Assembly: GCF_029836165.1 (NCBI RefSeq)
Contig: NZ_JAOEBG010000003.1
Location: 124,001 to 188,000, forward strand
Direction: 5' to 3'
DNA: 64,000 bases
Source: Pseudomonas sp. GD04091
Lineage (GTDB): Bacteria; Pseudomonadota; Gammaproteobacteria; Pseudomonadales; Pseudomonadaceae
Positions 1 through 7,882 of this stretch are shown in pieces. Position 1 is the stretch's first letter. Each line of letters opens with the position of its first letter. Under the pieces are notes generated by a model. The model made no database searches and had not been told where the DNA came from. It saw only the letters and a list, made by a program, of their open reading frames with translations. A program made the position numbers and the translations under genes.

Positions 1-31
1 GCAGTGTCACCCCACTGCACAGGCACCTACC

Positions 32-1204
32 ATGGCCGACGAATACCATCACGGCGTCCGGGTCCTCGAAATCAACGAGGGCATCCGCCCAATCCGCACC
101 GTCTCCACCGCCGTGGTCGGCCTTGTCTGCACCGCAGACGACGCCGATCCGGCTATGTTCCCCCTCGACACGCCCGTCCTGCTGACCAGCGTACAAGGCG
201 CCATCGGCAAGGCCGGCGACACCGGCACGCTGGCCGCCAGCCTGCAGGCCATCGCCGACCAGACCCAACCTGCGACCGTCGTAGTGCGCGTGGCCAAGGG
301 CGCGACCGACGCCGAGACCACCAGCAACCTGATCGGCACCACCACCGAAACCGGCAAGTACACCGGCATGAAAGCCCTGCTGGCCGCCAAGACCCGCCTC
401 AAGGTCACCCCGCGCATCCTTGGTGTGCCAGGCCTCGACACTCTGCCGGTGGCCACCGCCCTGACCGCGATTGCCCAGCAGCTGCGCGGCTTCGCCTACG
501 TCAGCGCGAGCGGCTGCAAGACCAAGGAAGAGGCCGTCGCCTACCGCGAGAACTTCGGCGCCCGTGAAACCATGGTCATCTGGCCGGACTTCGAGCAGTG
601 GAGCACCGCCAGCAACGCCACCGTCACCGCGCCGGCCGTGGCCCGCGCCCTGGGCCTGCGCGCCAAGATCGACAAGGACACAGGCTGGCACAAGACCCTG
701 TCGAACATCCCGGTCAACGGCGTGACCGGCATCAGCGCCGACGTGTTCTGGGACCTGCAGAACCCGGCGACCGACGCCAACTACCTCAACAGCAACGAGG
801 TCACCACGCTGATCAACGCCGACGGCTTCCGCTTCTGGGGCAGCCGCACCTGCACCGAAGACCCGCTGTTCGCCTTCGAGAACTACACCCGCACCGCCCA
901 GGTGCTGGCCGACACCATGGCCGAGGCGCACATGTGGGCGATGGACAAGCCCATACACCCGTCCCTGGTGCGCGACATCATCGAGGGCATCAACGCCAAG
1001 TTCCGCGAGCTGGTGGCCGGCGGCTACCTGATCGGCGGCAGTGCCTGGTACGACGAGGAAATCAACAGCGCCACCACCCTCAAGGCCGGCAAGCTCTACA
1101 TCGACTACGACTACACGCCGGTACCGCCGCTGGAGGACCTGACCCTCCGCCAGCGCATCACCGATCGATACCTGGCTGACTTCGCCAGCCGCATCAACAG
1201 CTGA
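32..1204 (+). CDS. FI: Phage tail sheath protein (P2 gpFI-like)
   Basis: Contractile sheath subunit of a P2-type myophage tail. The 390 residues match the size and the typical start of the family (MADEYHHGVRVLEINEG), with a conserved C-terminal region rich in aromatic residues (FRFWGSRTC, then YIDYDYTP) that packs sheath subunits together. It is the first gene seen; upstream structural genes lie outside the window. The tube gene starts 14 bp after its stop, so the two are surely co-transcribed in the late tail operon. The family call comes from sequence recognition and from the following genes in P2 order. Confidence 0.95.
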   Translation: MADEYHHGVRVLEINEGIRPIRTVSTAVVGLVCTADDADPAMFPLDTPVLLTSVQGAIGKAGDTGTLAASLQAIADQTQPATVVVRVAKGATDAETTSNLIGTTTETGKYTGMKALLAAKTRLKVTPRILGVPGLDTLPVATALTAIAQQLRGFAYVSASGCKTKEEAVAYRENFGARETMVIWPDFEQWSTASNATVTAPAVARALGLRAKIDKDTGWHKTLSNIPVNGVTGISADVFWDLQNPATDANYLNSNEVTTLINADGFRFWGSRTCTEDPLFAFENYTRTAQVLADTMAEAHMWAMDKPIHPSLVRDIIEGINAKFRELVAGGYLIGGSAWYDEEINSATTLKAGKLYIDYDYTPVPPLEDLTLRQRITDRYLADFASRINS

Positions 1205-1218
1205 CGGAGACCGCCACA

Positions 1219-1734
1219 ATGGCCATGCCGCGCAAACTCAAGAACATGAACCTCTTCAACGAGGGCACCAGCTACCTGGGCGTGTGCAAGTCCTGCACCC
1301 TGCCGCCGCTGAGCCGCAAGATGGAAGGCTATCGCGGGGGTGGCATGAACGGCCCGGTGAAAGCCGACCTGGGCTTCTCCGACGACGGCATCCAGTTCGA
1401 ATGGAAGACCGGCGGCCTGGACCTGCTGGCCCTGCGCCAATTCGGCGCAGTGAAGGCTGACGGCGTGATGCTGCGCTTCGCCGGGAGCTTCCAGCAGGAC
1501 GACACCGGCACCGTCTCGGCGGTGGAGGTTGTCGTCCGCGGTCGCCACGAAACCATTGAGATGGGCGAAGCCACGCCCGGCGAGGACACAGAGCACAGCA
1601 TCACCACCACCTGCAGCTACTACAAGCTGGCGGTGGACGGCGAGGTCCTGGTCGAGATCGACCTGCTCAACTTCATCGAGATCATCGACGGCAAAGACAT
1701 GCTCGCCGAGCAGCGTAAAGCCCTGGGCGTCTAA
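1219..1734 (+). CDS. FII: Phage major tail tube protein (P2 gpFII-like)
   Basis: Forms the inner tube of the contractile tail through which DNA passes. The protein is 171 residues, the usual length of FII, and its N-terminus (MAMPRKLKNMNLFNEG, then a YRGGGMNGPV stretch) is characteristic of the P2 tube family. It lies directly after the sheath gene and before the E/E' chaperone gene, as in P2. No truncation or odd composition is visible. Confidence 0.95.
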   Translation: MAMPRKLKNMNLFNEGTSYLGVCKSCTLPPLSRKMEGYRGGGMNGPVKADLGFSDDGIQFEWKTGGLDLLALRQFGAVKADGVMLRFAGSFQQDDTGTVSAVEVVVRGRHETIEMGEATPGEDTEHSITTTCSYYKLAVDGEVLVEIDLLNFIEIIDGKDMLAEQRKALGV

Positions 1735-1758
1735 CCCCCCTTCCCCACTGGAGCCACC

Positions 1759-2070
1759 ATGAAGACCACCGAAGCCACCCCACTGAACGACAACCAGGTC
1801 GAGCTGGATACCCCGATCAAGCGCGGCGACACCGAGATCGCGCTCGTCACTCTGCGCAAACCCACCTCCGGCGAGCTGCGCGGTCTGCACCTGTCTGAGC
1901 TGCTGCAAATCGACGTGGCCAGCCTGATCAAGCTGATCCCGCGTATCACCGATCTCAACGAGTACGAAGCCAGCCGCCTGGACCCCGCCGACCTGTTTGC
2001 CATCGGCACGAAGGTCGCCAGTTTTTTGCTGCAGAAGCGGATGAAGACGGACGCATCCCTCGTTGCGTAG
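1759..2070 (+). CDS. E: Phage tail assembly chaperone gpE (unshifted product)
   Basis: A 103-residue tail assembly protein between the tube and tape-measure genes, the P2 gpE position. Such proteins coat or chaperone the tape measure during tail assembly and are not expected in the mature virion. Near the 3' end it holds the heptamer T TTT TTG exactly in the zero frame (codons AGT TTT TTG CTG), so part of the translation is expected to shift to -1 and give the longer E+E' protein, listed separately. The reading frame and start context after the tube gene are clear. Confidence 0.88.
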   Translation: MKTTEATPLNDNQVELDTPIKRGDTEIALVTLRKPTSGELRGLHLSELLQIDVASLIKLIPRITDLNEYEASRLDPADLFAIGTKVASFLLQKRMKTDASLVA

Positions 2071-2198
2071 AGGACGCGATGGCCGACGTGGCCATCGTCT
2101 TTCACTGGTCGCCCGGTGACATGGACAGGCTCAGCGTTTGCGAGCTGATGGACTGGCGCGAGCGAGCGCGGATCAGGAGTAACAACCATGGCAAATGA
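1759..2198 (+). CDS. E': gpE+E' fusion made by -1 ribosomal frameshifting
   Basis: If ribosomes slip one base back at 2022-2028 the frame continues as ADEDGRIPRCVEDAMADV and on to a stop at 2196-2198, adding about 56 residues. The extension contains VAIVFHWSPGDMD and ELMDWRERA, the conserved core of the P2 GpE family (FHW...MD...EL..WRERA), which shows that the -1 frame is a real coding sequence rather than chance. The extension overlaps the start of the tape-measure gene (ATG at 2188), as in P2. The E'-frame product has no start codon of its own at a sensible place, supporting frameshift expression. Frameshift efficiency cannot be seen from sequence. Confidence 0.85.
2022..2028 (+). promoter_or_regulatory. 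Programmed -1 frameshift slippery heptamer
   Basis: TTTTTTG in phase X XXY YYZ with the E reading frame (T TTT TTG). The same heptamer is known to drive E+E' synthesis in P2. The tRNAs for TTT and TTG can re-pair with TTT and TTT after slipping. Confidence 0.88.
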
Positions 2199-4824
2199 CC
2201 TGCGCCTGCGGGTGCTGTTGGACGCCATCGACCAGGCCACCGCGCCGCTCAAGCAGATCGACAAGGCCAGTCTCGAGGCTGGCCGGCAGCTCAAGGCGGC
2301 CCGTGACCGCCTCAAGGAGCTGAACGCCCAGCAAAAGGACGTCAGCGCCTGGCGCACCCAGCTCACCCAGACCCAAGAGACCACCCAGGCGCTGGAGGCT
2401 GCCCGGGCGAAGGTCCGCGCCATCGCCCAGGAGATGGCCGCCACTGGGGCGCCCACCAAGGCCATGGCCAGCAACATGCGCACGGCGGTGCGCGAGGCAC
2501 AGCGGCTCAAGACGGAGCACCAACAGCAGGCCGAGAAGCTCCAGCAGCTGCGCGGCAAGCTGTATAGCGCCGGCATCAGCACCCGTGACCTGGGCAGCCA
2601 TGAGCGCAAGCTGCGCGAACAGATCACATCGACGAACGAAGCCATCAGCACCCAGAGCAGGCGTATGGAGGAGCTGGCCAGCCGACAAGCGAAGCTGGCC
2701 AAAGCCCGTGCAGCCCTCGAACGGACCCAGGGCCTGGCCGCTAAGATGGCCGGCACGGGCGCTGCCGGCCTGGCGACGGGGTATGCCGCAGCGCAGCCGG
2801 TGAAAGCTGTCCTGGGCGCCTTCGCCCCGAACGAGGACTCGGCCACGCAGTTGAAGGTCTCGATGATGGACAGCAACGGCAAGGTCGCAGAGGACTTCAA
2901 GAAGATCAGCGACCTCGCCACCAGCCTCGGCGACCGCCTGCCCGGCACGACTGCCGACTTCCAGAACATGATGACCATGCTGCGCCGGCAGGGCCTGAGC
3001 GCAAAAAGCATTCTCGGTGGGACAGGAGAAGCCGCTGCTTATCTGGGCGTGCAGCTGAAAATGCCAGTGGAAGAGGCGGCCGAGTTCGCCGCCAAGATGC
3101 AGGATGCAACCAGCACCACCGAAAAGGACATGATGGCGCTAATGGACGTCATCCAGCGTGGATTCTATGCCGGCGTCGACCCCGACAATATGATGCAGGG
3201 CTTCAGCAAGATCGCCCCAGTCATGGACGTGATCAAGAAGACTGGCATCGAGGCCGTCAACGAACTCGGCCCACTGCTGGTGATGATGGACCAAGCCAGT
3301 ATGGAAGGTGGCGCTGCGGGCAACGCCTTCCGCAAGATCTTCCAGGCCGGCTTGAAAAAGGACAAGGTCGACGGTGCCAACGAGCTGCTGGCAAAGCAGA
3401 ACATCAAGCTCAGCTTCACCAACGAAGATGGCAACTTTGCCGGGCTGGAGAACCTCTACAAGCAGATCGACAAGCTCAAGGTCCTGAACGACGAAGACCG
3501 CACCGCCGCGATCAACAAGCTGTTCGGCGACGACGCCGAGACCATGACCGTCCTTAACAAGATGATGGAAAAGGGTCTGGCCGGTTATCAGGAGGTACAG
3601 CAGAAACTCAAGGACCAGGCCGACCTGCGCACCCGCGTCAACGAGCAGCTCAACACACTGAGCAACGTCATGGAGGCGGCCGAGGGCAGCTTCACCAACG
3701 CCATGGCAGAGTTCGGTGCAGCTGTAGCCCCCGAGCTGAAGGAGTTGATCACTACCCTGGGCGAAATCGCGGCGAGCGTCGGCGCCTGGGCACGGGAGAA
3801 CCCCGCACTGGCTGGCGGTCTGGTGAAGGTTGTGGCTGCTGTAGCGGTGCTCGCTGCAGGCTTTGGCGGCCTGGCCATCACCATGGCCAGCTTGCTCGGC
3901 CCATTCGCGATGGTGCGCTACGGCATGGCGCTGTTCGGCGTGAAGAGTTCCGGCATGTTCTCGGTGGTTGGCCGGTTAGTCGGCGTGATGAAAGGCGGCC
4001 TGCTGACCGCCATTCGCGCCGTGAGCATCGCGCTTTGGGGCCTGGCAGCGAACCCGGTGGCCCTGGCCATTGCGGCCGTGGTCGCCGCCCTGGCCGGCGC
4101 CGCCTACCTGATCTACCAGAATTGGGACCAGGTGAAGGCGTACTTCTCCAACGCCTGGACGGAGATCCGCGCAGGCTTCGGCGCCGGCATCGGCGGCATC
4201 CTGACCGTGCTGGCCAACTTCAGCCCCATCGGCCTGATCTACCAGGCCTTCGCCGCAGTGCTGAACTACCTGGGCGTCGACATGCCCAGCCGCTTCACCG
4301 AGTTCGGCAACATGATCGTCAACGGCCTGGTCAACGGACTGATGTCAGGCCTGGGCCAGATCAAGGACGCCGTGTCCGCCTTGGGCGACTCCACCATCGG
4401 CTGGTTCAAGGAGAAGCTCGGGATTCACAGCCCCTCCCGCGTGTTCGCCGAACTGGGCGGGTTTACCACCGAGGGCCTTGCCATGGGCCTGGACGACGGT
4501 GCCAAGGCCCCGCTGGAGGCAGTCAACCGCATGGGCCAGCAGCTGACGGACGCCGGCACATTCGCGCTCAAGGGCACGCTACCGGAGTTCAACGGCGGTG
4601 GCCCGCTTGCCGCTGGTGGCACGCCCATCACCATGGATGACAGGGCACCACTGGGCGCAGCACCGGCCGCGAGCTACGACAGCCACGACACATACGAGAT
4701 CAACATACATCCCACTCCGGGCATGGACGCGCTGGCCATCGGCCGGGCGGTCCGCGCCGAGCTGGCCCGCATTGACAGCGAGAAGGCCGCCCGCCAGCGC
4801 AGCCGTCTCACCGACCAGGAGTAA
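2188..4824 (+). CDS. T: Phage tail tape measure protein (P2 gpT-like)
   Basis: Sets tail length and is ejected with the DNA. The 878 residues show the expected layout: an N-terminal alpha-helical, Gln/Lys/Ala-rich coiled coil (about residues 15-190), a conserved TP901-type core (about 210-470), two hydrophobic alanine/glycine-rich segments (about 540-575 and 610-645) and a tail containing the HSPSRVFAELG motif common near the C-terminus of tape measures. The start ATG at 2188 overlaps the end of the frameshifted E' product. It is followed after 6 bp by gpU. Confidence 0.93.
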   Translation: MANDLRLRVLLDAIDQATAPLKQIDKASLEAGRQLKAARDRLKELNAQQKDVSAWRTQLTQTQETTQALEAARAKVRAIAQEMAATGAPTKAMASNMRTAVREAQRLKTEHQQQAEKLQQLRGKLYSAGISTRDLGSHERKLREQITSTNEAISTQSRRMEELASRQAKLAKARAALERTQGLAAKMAGTGAAGLATGYAAAQPVKAVLGAFAPNEDSATQLKVSMMDSNGKVAEDFKKISDLATSLGDRLPGTTADFQNMMTMLRRQGLSAKSILGGTGEAAAYLGVQLKMPVEEAAEFAAKMQDATSTTEKDMMALMDVIQRGFYAGVDPDNMMQGFSKIAPVMDVIKKTGIEAVNELGPLLVMMDQASMEGGAAGNAFRKIFQAGLKKDKVDGANELLAKQNIKLSFTNEDGNFAGLENLYKQIDKLKVLNDEDRTAAINKLFGDDAETMTVLNKMMEKGLAGYQEVQQKLKDQADLRTRVNEQLNTLSNVMEAAEGSFTNAMAEFGAAVAPELKELITTLGEIAASVGAWARENPALAGGLVKVVAAVAVLAAGFGGLAITMASLLGPFAMVRYGMALFGVKSSGMFSVVGRLVGVMKGGLLTAIRAVSIALWGLAANPVALAIAAVVAALAGAAYLIYQNWDQVKAYFSNAWTEIRAGFGAGIGGILTVLANFSPIGLIYQAFAAVLNYLGVDMPSRFTEFGNMIVNGLVNGLMSGLGQIKDAVSALGDSTIGWFKEKLGIHSPSRVFAELGGFTTEGLAMGLDDGAKAPLEAVNRMGQQLTDAGTFALKGTLPEFNGGGPLAAGGTPITMDDRAPLGAAPAASYDSHDTYEINIHPTPGMDALAIGRAVRAELARIDSEKAARQRSRLTDQE

Positions 4825-4830
4825 CCCGTC

Positions 4831-5271
4831 ATGATGCTCGCCCTGGGCATGTTCGTCTTCAGCCTGCACACCCTGGCTTACCAGGAGATGCAACGGCAAA
4901 CCGAGTGGCGCCATGCCGCCAGCAATCGCATCGGCGCACAGCCGTCCCGGCAGTTCCTCGGCCGTGGCGAGGACTCCATCACCCTCCCCGGCCTTCTCCT
5001 ACCGGAGCTGGCCGGTACTCCGTCGGCGCTCGATGCCCTGCGGCATATGGCGGACACCGGCAAGGCCTGGCCTCTGGTCGAGGGCACCGGCCGCCTGCTG
5101 GGACTGTGGGTGATCGAGAGCCTCGGCGACAACCGAACGCTGTTCTTCCAGGACGGCGCCGCTCGGCGCATCGACTTCACCCTCAACCTCAAGCGCATCG
5201 ATGACGGCCGCATCGACATGCTCGGCGCCGGCATCGCTGGCGGTGTGAACATCTTGAGGCAGCTGCTGTGA
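4831..5271 (+). CDS. U: Phage tail protein gpU
   Basis: A 146-residue protein recognisable as P2 GpU (start MMLALGMFVFSLHTLAYQEM, then the typical GED.ITLPG block). It is needed for tail completion and is thought to act at a tail tip or terminator. It sits between T and D as in P2, and its stop codon overlaps the start of D by 4 bases, implying translational coupling. Confidence 0.92.
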   Translation: MMLALGMFVFSLHTLAYQEMQRQTEWRHAASNRIGAQPSRQFLGRGEDSITLPGLLLPELAGTPSALDALRHMADTGKAWPLVEGTGRLLGLWVIESLGDNRTLFFQDGAARRIDFTLNLKRIDDGRIDMLGAGIAGGVNILRQLL

Positions 5272-6545
5272 TCGAAGCCGCCATCGCCAAGGTCACCGGC
5301 TTCCTGCGGAACACCTACGACGGGCTGCAGCGCGATGCCGCGTATCCGGTGCCGGCATTCCGAATCACCGTCAACGGCAGCGATATCGCTCAGCTGATCA
5401 GCCCGCGCCTCATGAGCCTGCAGCTCACCGACAATCGCGGCCTCGAAGCGGACCAGCTGGACCTGACCCTCAGCGACCACGACGGGCTGCTGGTGATTCC
5501 CCCGCGCGGCGCCGTAGTGCGCCTGTGGCTGGGCTGGAGCGACACCGGCCTGGTGGACAAGGGCAGCTACATCGTCGACGAGACCGAGCACAGCGGCGCG
5601 CCGGACGTGCTCAGTATCCGGGCCAGGTCCGCGGATCTGCGCAAAGGCCTGAAGACCAAGCGCGAACGCAGCTGGAGCGCGACCACGCTGGGCGAAGTCC
5701 TGGGCGACATCGCCCAAGGCAATGGGCTCACCGCGACGATCTCCGGCGCCCTGGACGGGTTGGCCATCCCCCAGCTTGACCAGGCCAATGAGTCCGACGC
5801 AAACCTGCTGACGCGTCTGGGCGAGGACTTCGACGCGGTGGCCACCGTGAAAGCCGGCTGCCTGGTGTGCATGCCGGCCGGCGGCGGCAAGACCGCCAGC
5901 GGCCTGGACCTGCCCCACATCACCCTCACCCGCGCCGACGGCGACCAGCACCGGTTCCTGCAGGCCGACCGCGACAGCTATGACGGTGTGCGGGCCTACT
6001 ACTACGACGTGAACAGCGCCAAGAAACAGGAGGCCATTGCCGGTGGCGGCGAGAACCTCAAGGACCTACGCCACACTTACAGCGACCAGCAATCTGCCCT
6101 GCGCGCCGCCCGGGCAGAGCTGAACCGGCTGCAGCGAGGCGCCGCCACGCTCAGCTATACGCTGGCCAAGGGCCGGCCGGACCTGATCCCGGAGCTGACG
6201 TACACGCTCCAGGGGGTGAAGTCGGAGATCGATGAAATCATCTGGTACGGCGGGAACGTCCAGCACAGCCTGACGGCCGACGCCGGCTACACCATGAGCC
6301 TGGAGCTGGAAAGCAAGCTGCCAGAGGACACGGTTGAAGGCCTGCTTGATGACGGCGTGCGCGGCAAGATCAAGTACACGGGGGTCATCGCCTTCTACCG
6401 CGACAAGGATTCGGGGAAAGAAAAGTCAGTCACTGCCGGCGATCAGACCAAGCCAAGGCGCCTGCGCCGCGTGTACGTGAACGAGAAGAATGCGCGGCGG
6501 GCTGCGGACCGCGAATGGAAGCGCATGCAGCAGCAAGCCCAGTAG
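5268..6545 (+). CDS. D: Phage late control protein gpD (tail hub)
   Basis: A 425-residue gpD homologue, the baseplate hub protein structurally related to the N-terminal part of VgrG. It begins with a GTG codon inside the end of gpU (GTGA overlap). Visible are the SLQLTDNRGLEADQLDLTLSD region and the WLGWSD block typical of the family. This is the last gene of the tail operon, followed by a hairpin terminator. The historical name 'late control' is not evidence that it regulates late genes. Confidence 0.93.
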   Translation: MIEAAIAKVTGFLRNTYDGLQRDAAYPVPAFRITVNGSDIAQLISPRLMSLQLTDNRGLEADQLDLTLSDHDGLLVIPPRGAVVRLWLGWSDTGLVDKGSYIVDETEHSGAPDVLSIRARSADLRKGLKTKRERSWSATTLGEVLGDIAQGNGLTATISGALDGLAIPQLDQANESDANLLTRLGEDFDAVATVKAGCLVCMPAGGGKTASGLDLPHITLTRADGDQHRFLQADRDSYDGVRAYYYDVNSAKKQEAIAGGGENLKDLRHTYSDQQSALRAARAELNRLQRGAATLSYTLAKGRPDLIPELTYTLQGVKSEIDEIIWYGGNVQHSLTADAGYTMSLELESKLPEDTVEGLLDDGVRGKIKYTGVIAFYRDKDSGKEKSVTAGDQTKPRRLRRVYVNEKNARRAADREWKRMQQQAQ

Positions 6546-6558
6546 CATCAACAAAGAA

Positions 6559-6580
6559 CCCGGCGCACGGCCGGGCTCCT
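6559..6580. terminator. Hairpin terminator between convergent genes
   Basis: CCCGGC, 5-nt loop, GCCGGG (6559-6564 and 6570-6575), followed by CTCCTTGTCT. It lies just after gpD and just before the stop of the small leftward gene, so it could serve both directions. The T tract is poor. Confidence 0.5.
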
Positions 6581-6583
6581 TGT

Positions 6584-6745
6584 CTATCGCGCGGCGAGAA
6601 GAGCATCCAGGAACCGGATGATGTCCTCGCGTCCTTGCGGATCAAGCTGCCTGAACATCTGCACGACCATCCGTTCGCGCTGGTTCAGCTCAAGCGACTC
6701 GACTGCTTTGGGCTGGTTGGTCTCCACCTGTTTCACTACCGACAT
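6584..6745 (-). CDS. Small phage protein, function unknown
   Basis: A 53-codon leftward gene (start MSVVKQVETNQPKAVESLEL, end IIRFLDALLAAR) with a GGAGTG ribosome-binding site 5 nt before ATG. The C-terminal half (QRERMVVQMFRQLDPQGRED) is predicted helical and resembles the C-terminal tail of phage repressors, where a short helix mediates dimerisation. It lacks a helix-turn-helix, so a partner or modulator of the repressor is possible but not shown. A perfect inverted repeat at 6776-6795 sits in its promoter region. It is separated from the tail operon by the convergent hairpin. Confidence 0.6.
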   Translation of the reverse strand: MSVVKQVETNQPKAVESLELNQRERMVVQMFRQLDPQGREDIIRFLDALLAAR

Positions 6746-6775
6746 GTTTCACTCCATTTCACACGTTCGGGCGCC

Positions 6776-6795
6776 CGGTACCAACATCGGTACCG
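6776..6795. promoter_or_regulatory. Operator-like palindrome upstream of the small leftward gene
   Basis: CGGTACC, 6-nt spacer, GGTACCG: a perfect 7-bp inverted repeat centred about 40 bp upstream of the start codon at 6745. The position suits a regulator site, but the protein that binds is unknown. Confidence 0.4.
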
Positions 6796-6873
6796 ACCAA
6801 AGCACCCTAGGAAGGAGTGATTTTCGGTTTGGTCGAGCGTGCCACCAGCCCCACCAAGAGATTCAGCCTGGTC

Positions 6874-7224
6874 CTACGGCTTCCCGCAAAGGGCCTGAGC
6901 CCGCTGCACGATATCGCTGTAGTCCATCTTGATCGACGGAATTTTCGGATTTGGCTTAGTGATGGTCTGCCCATCCGCCCAGCCCTTCTCCTTCGCCTGG
7001 CTGCGTGCGCTGCCGTTCAGCGCGTACACAGTTCCATCAGCTGTGCGTGCCAGGGCTTTCGGCGAAGGCCCTTCACAAAGCAGGTCGACGCTGTCCACGG
7101 TGAACGGCCAGGCTTCGCCATACTCCTTGCTCGTTACAGTCTCTTTCTTGTCGCTACCAGCCCCACAGCCAGCCAGCAGCACAAATGCCGTCGCCAGGCA
7201 GATCGTTGAATTCCGTTTTCTCAC
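6874..7224 (-). CDS. Prophage lipoprotein, DUF2511-like
   Basis: A 116-residue lipoprotein: basic N-terminus, hydrophobic stretch and lipobox LLAGC with the modified Cys at about residue 20. The mature part (EYGEAWPFTVDSVDLLCEG, then a TADGTVYALNGSA block) matches the DUF2511/YebY-type fold, with two more cysteines likely to form a disulfide. Start is GTG with AGGAG 8 nt upstream. It begins 9 bp after the stop of the repressor gene on the same strand, so it should be transcribed in the lysogen together with the repressor. That makes it a candidate lysogenic-conversion or superinfection-exclusion gene, which is inference. Confidence 0.75.
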   Translation of the reverse strand: MRKRNSTICLATAFVLLAGCGAGSDKKETVTSKEYGEAWPFTVDSVDLLCEGPSPKALARTADGTVYALNGSARSQAKEKGWADGQTITKPNPKIPSIKMDYSDIVQRAQALCGKP

Positions 7225-7233
7225 TGTTTGCTC

Positions 7234-7557
7234 CTAGTTTTTCTTGCTGAACGCCATGAGCAGGCGTTTCAACGCTCCGAGGTCTTCTTCTTCCAGTGAC
7301 CTCACCTGCTGGACGATCTCCAGCTCCGAGGCCGACAGCGCACCCTCAGCAGTGGGAGAGCGCTGCCCAGTGACGACGTAGAGGATGTCGACCCCCTTCT
7401 CAGCCACTGCCGCAAGGTAAGCGGCATCAGGGCTTCGGTCGCCCTTCTCGTAGTTGAACTGCGAGGTCTTGGCTACCCCAGCGAAAGCAGCAAATTCCGA
7501 CTGGTTGAATCCTAGTCGGACACGCTCGTCCCTCAGCCTTTCACCGATTTTCAACAA
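7234..7557 (-). CDS. CI-type phage repressor (XRE family)
   Basis: A 107-residue DNA-binding protein with an N-terminal XRE helix-turn-helix (ERLRDERVRLGFNQSEFAAF, then AGVAKTSQFNYEKGDRSP, residues 6-43), the KG(D/E)RSP ending being typical of phage repressors. The C-terminus is a short helical region (SLEEEDLGALKRLLMAF), presumably for dimerisation. There is no LexA-like peptidase domain, so induction would not be by RecA-stimulated self-cleavage. It is transcribed leftward, divergent from the gene at 7641, with a perfect palindrome between them. Confidence 0.88.
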   Translation of the reverse strand: MLKIGERLRDERVRLGFNQSEFAAFAGVAKTSQFNYEKGDRSPDAAYLAAVAEKGVDILYVVTGQRSPTAEGALSASELEIVQQVRSLEEEDLGALKRLLMAFSKKN

Positions 7558-7574
7558 AACGACCCCTTAAGAGC

Positions 7575-7603
7575 TTGACGATTCAACATTCGTTGAATAG
7601 TCT
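7575..7603 (+). promoter_or_regulatory. Rightward promoter with repressor operator
   Basis: TTGACG at 7575-7580 as -35, 17-nt spacer, weak -10 TAGTCT at 7598-7603. The spacer holds the perfect dyad ATTCAAC-ATTC-GTTGAAT (7581-7598), so a repressor bound there would directly block this promoter. The site lies 18-24 bp upstream of the repressor start codon and would also allow autoregulation. Confidence 0.6.
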
Positions 7604-7610
7604 TCTCTGG

Positions 7611-7630
7611 AAATCACACGAAATCACACG
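7611..7630 (+). repeat. Direct repeat AAATCACACG x2 before the first rightward gene
   Basis: Two exact 10-bp copies in tandem (7611-7620, 7621-7630), one helical turn apart, ending 10 bp before the ATG at 7641. They could be a Cro- or CII-type binding site or just 5'-leader sequence. No further copies were noticed nearby. Confidence 0.45.
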
Positions 7631-7640
7631 AAACGGAACT

Positions 7641-7853
7641 ATGCACAACACCTACCCCAGCGAGCAAGCATGTGCAGAGGCCCGCCAGCGCCTGGCTAGC
7701 CAAGGGCTGTCAGTCAAGGAATGGGCGGAGAAGAACGACCTAAACCCCTCCACCGTCTATGCGGTCTTGAATCGGCAGAAGAAGTGCCTGCGAGGCGAGT
7801 CCCACCGCGCCGCAGTGCTGCTGGGCATCAAGAAATCCGTGACAACAAGCTAG
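7641..7853 (+). CDS. Phage DNA-binding protein, BcepMu gp16 family (Cro-like)
   Basis: A 70-residue protein beginning MHNTYPSEQACAEARQRLAS. The helix-turn-helix (LSVKEWAEKNDLNPSTVYAV) is followed by LNRQKKCLRGESHRAAVLLG, the signature of the BcepMu gp16 family of small phage DNA-binding proteins. The ATG at 7641 is chosen over the upstream in-frame ATG at 7575 because the upstream one would put the promoter/operator palindrome inside the coding region. As the first gene opposite the repressor it probably acts as Cro. Confidence 0.78.
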   Translation: MHNTYPSEQACAEARQRLASQGLSVKEWAEKNDLNPSTVYAVLNRQKKCLRGESHRAAVLLGIKKSVTTS

Positions 7854-7882
7854 GCCCCCTGGCTCAAGGAGGAAACCAGAAC

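Noticed and set aside
7575..7640. Longer N-terminus of the gp16-like gene from ATG 7575
   Set aside because: It would translate the promoter and operator region; the family start is at 7641.
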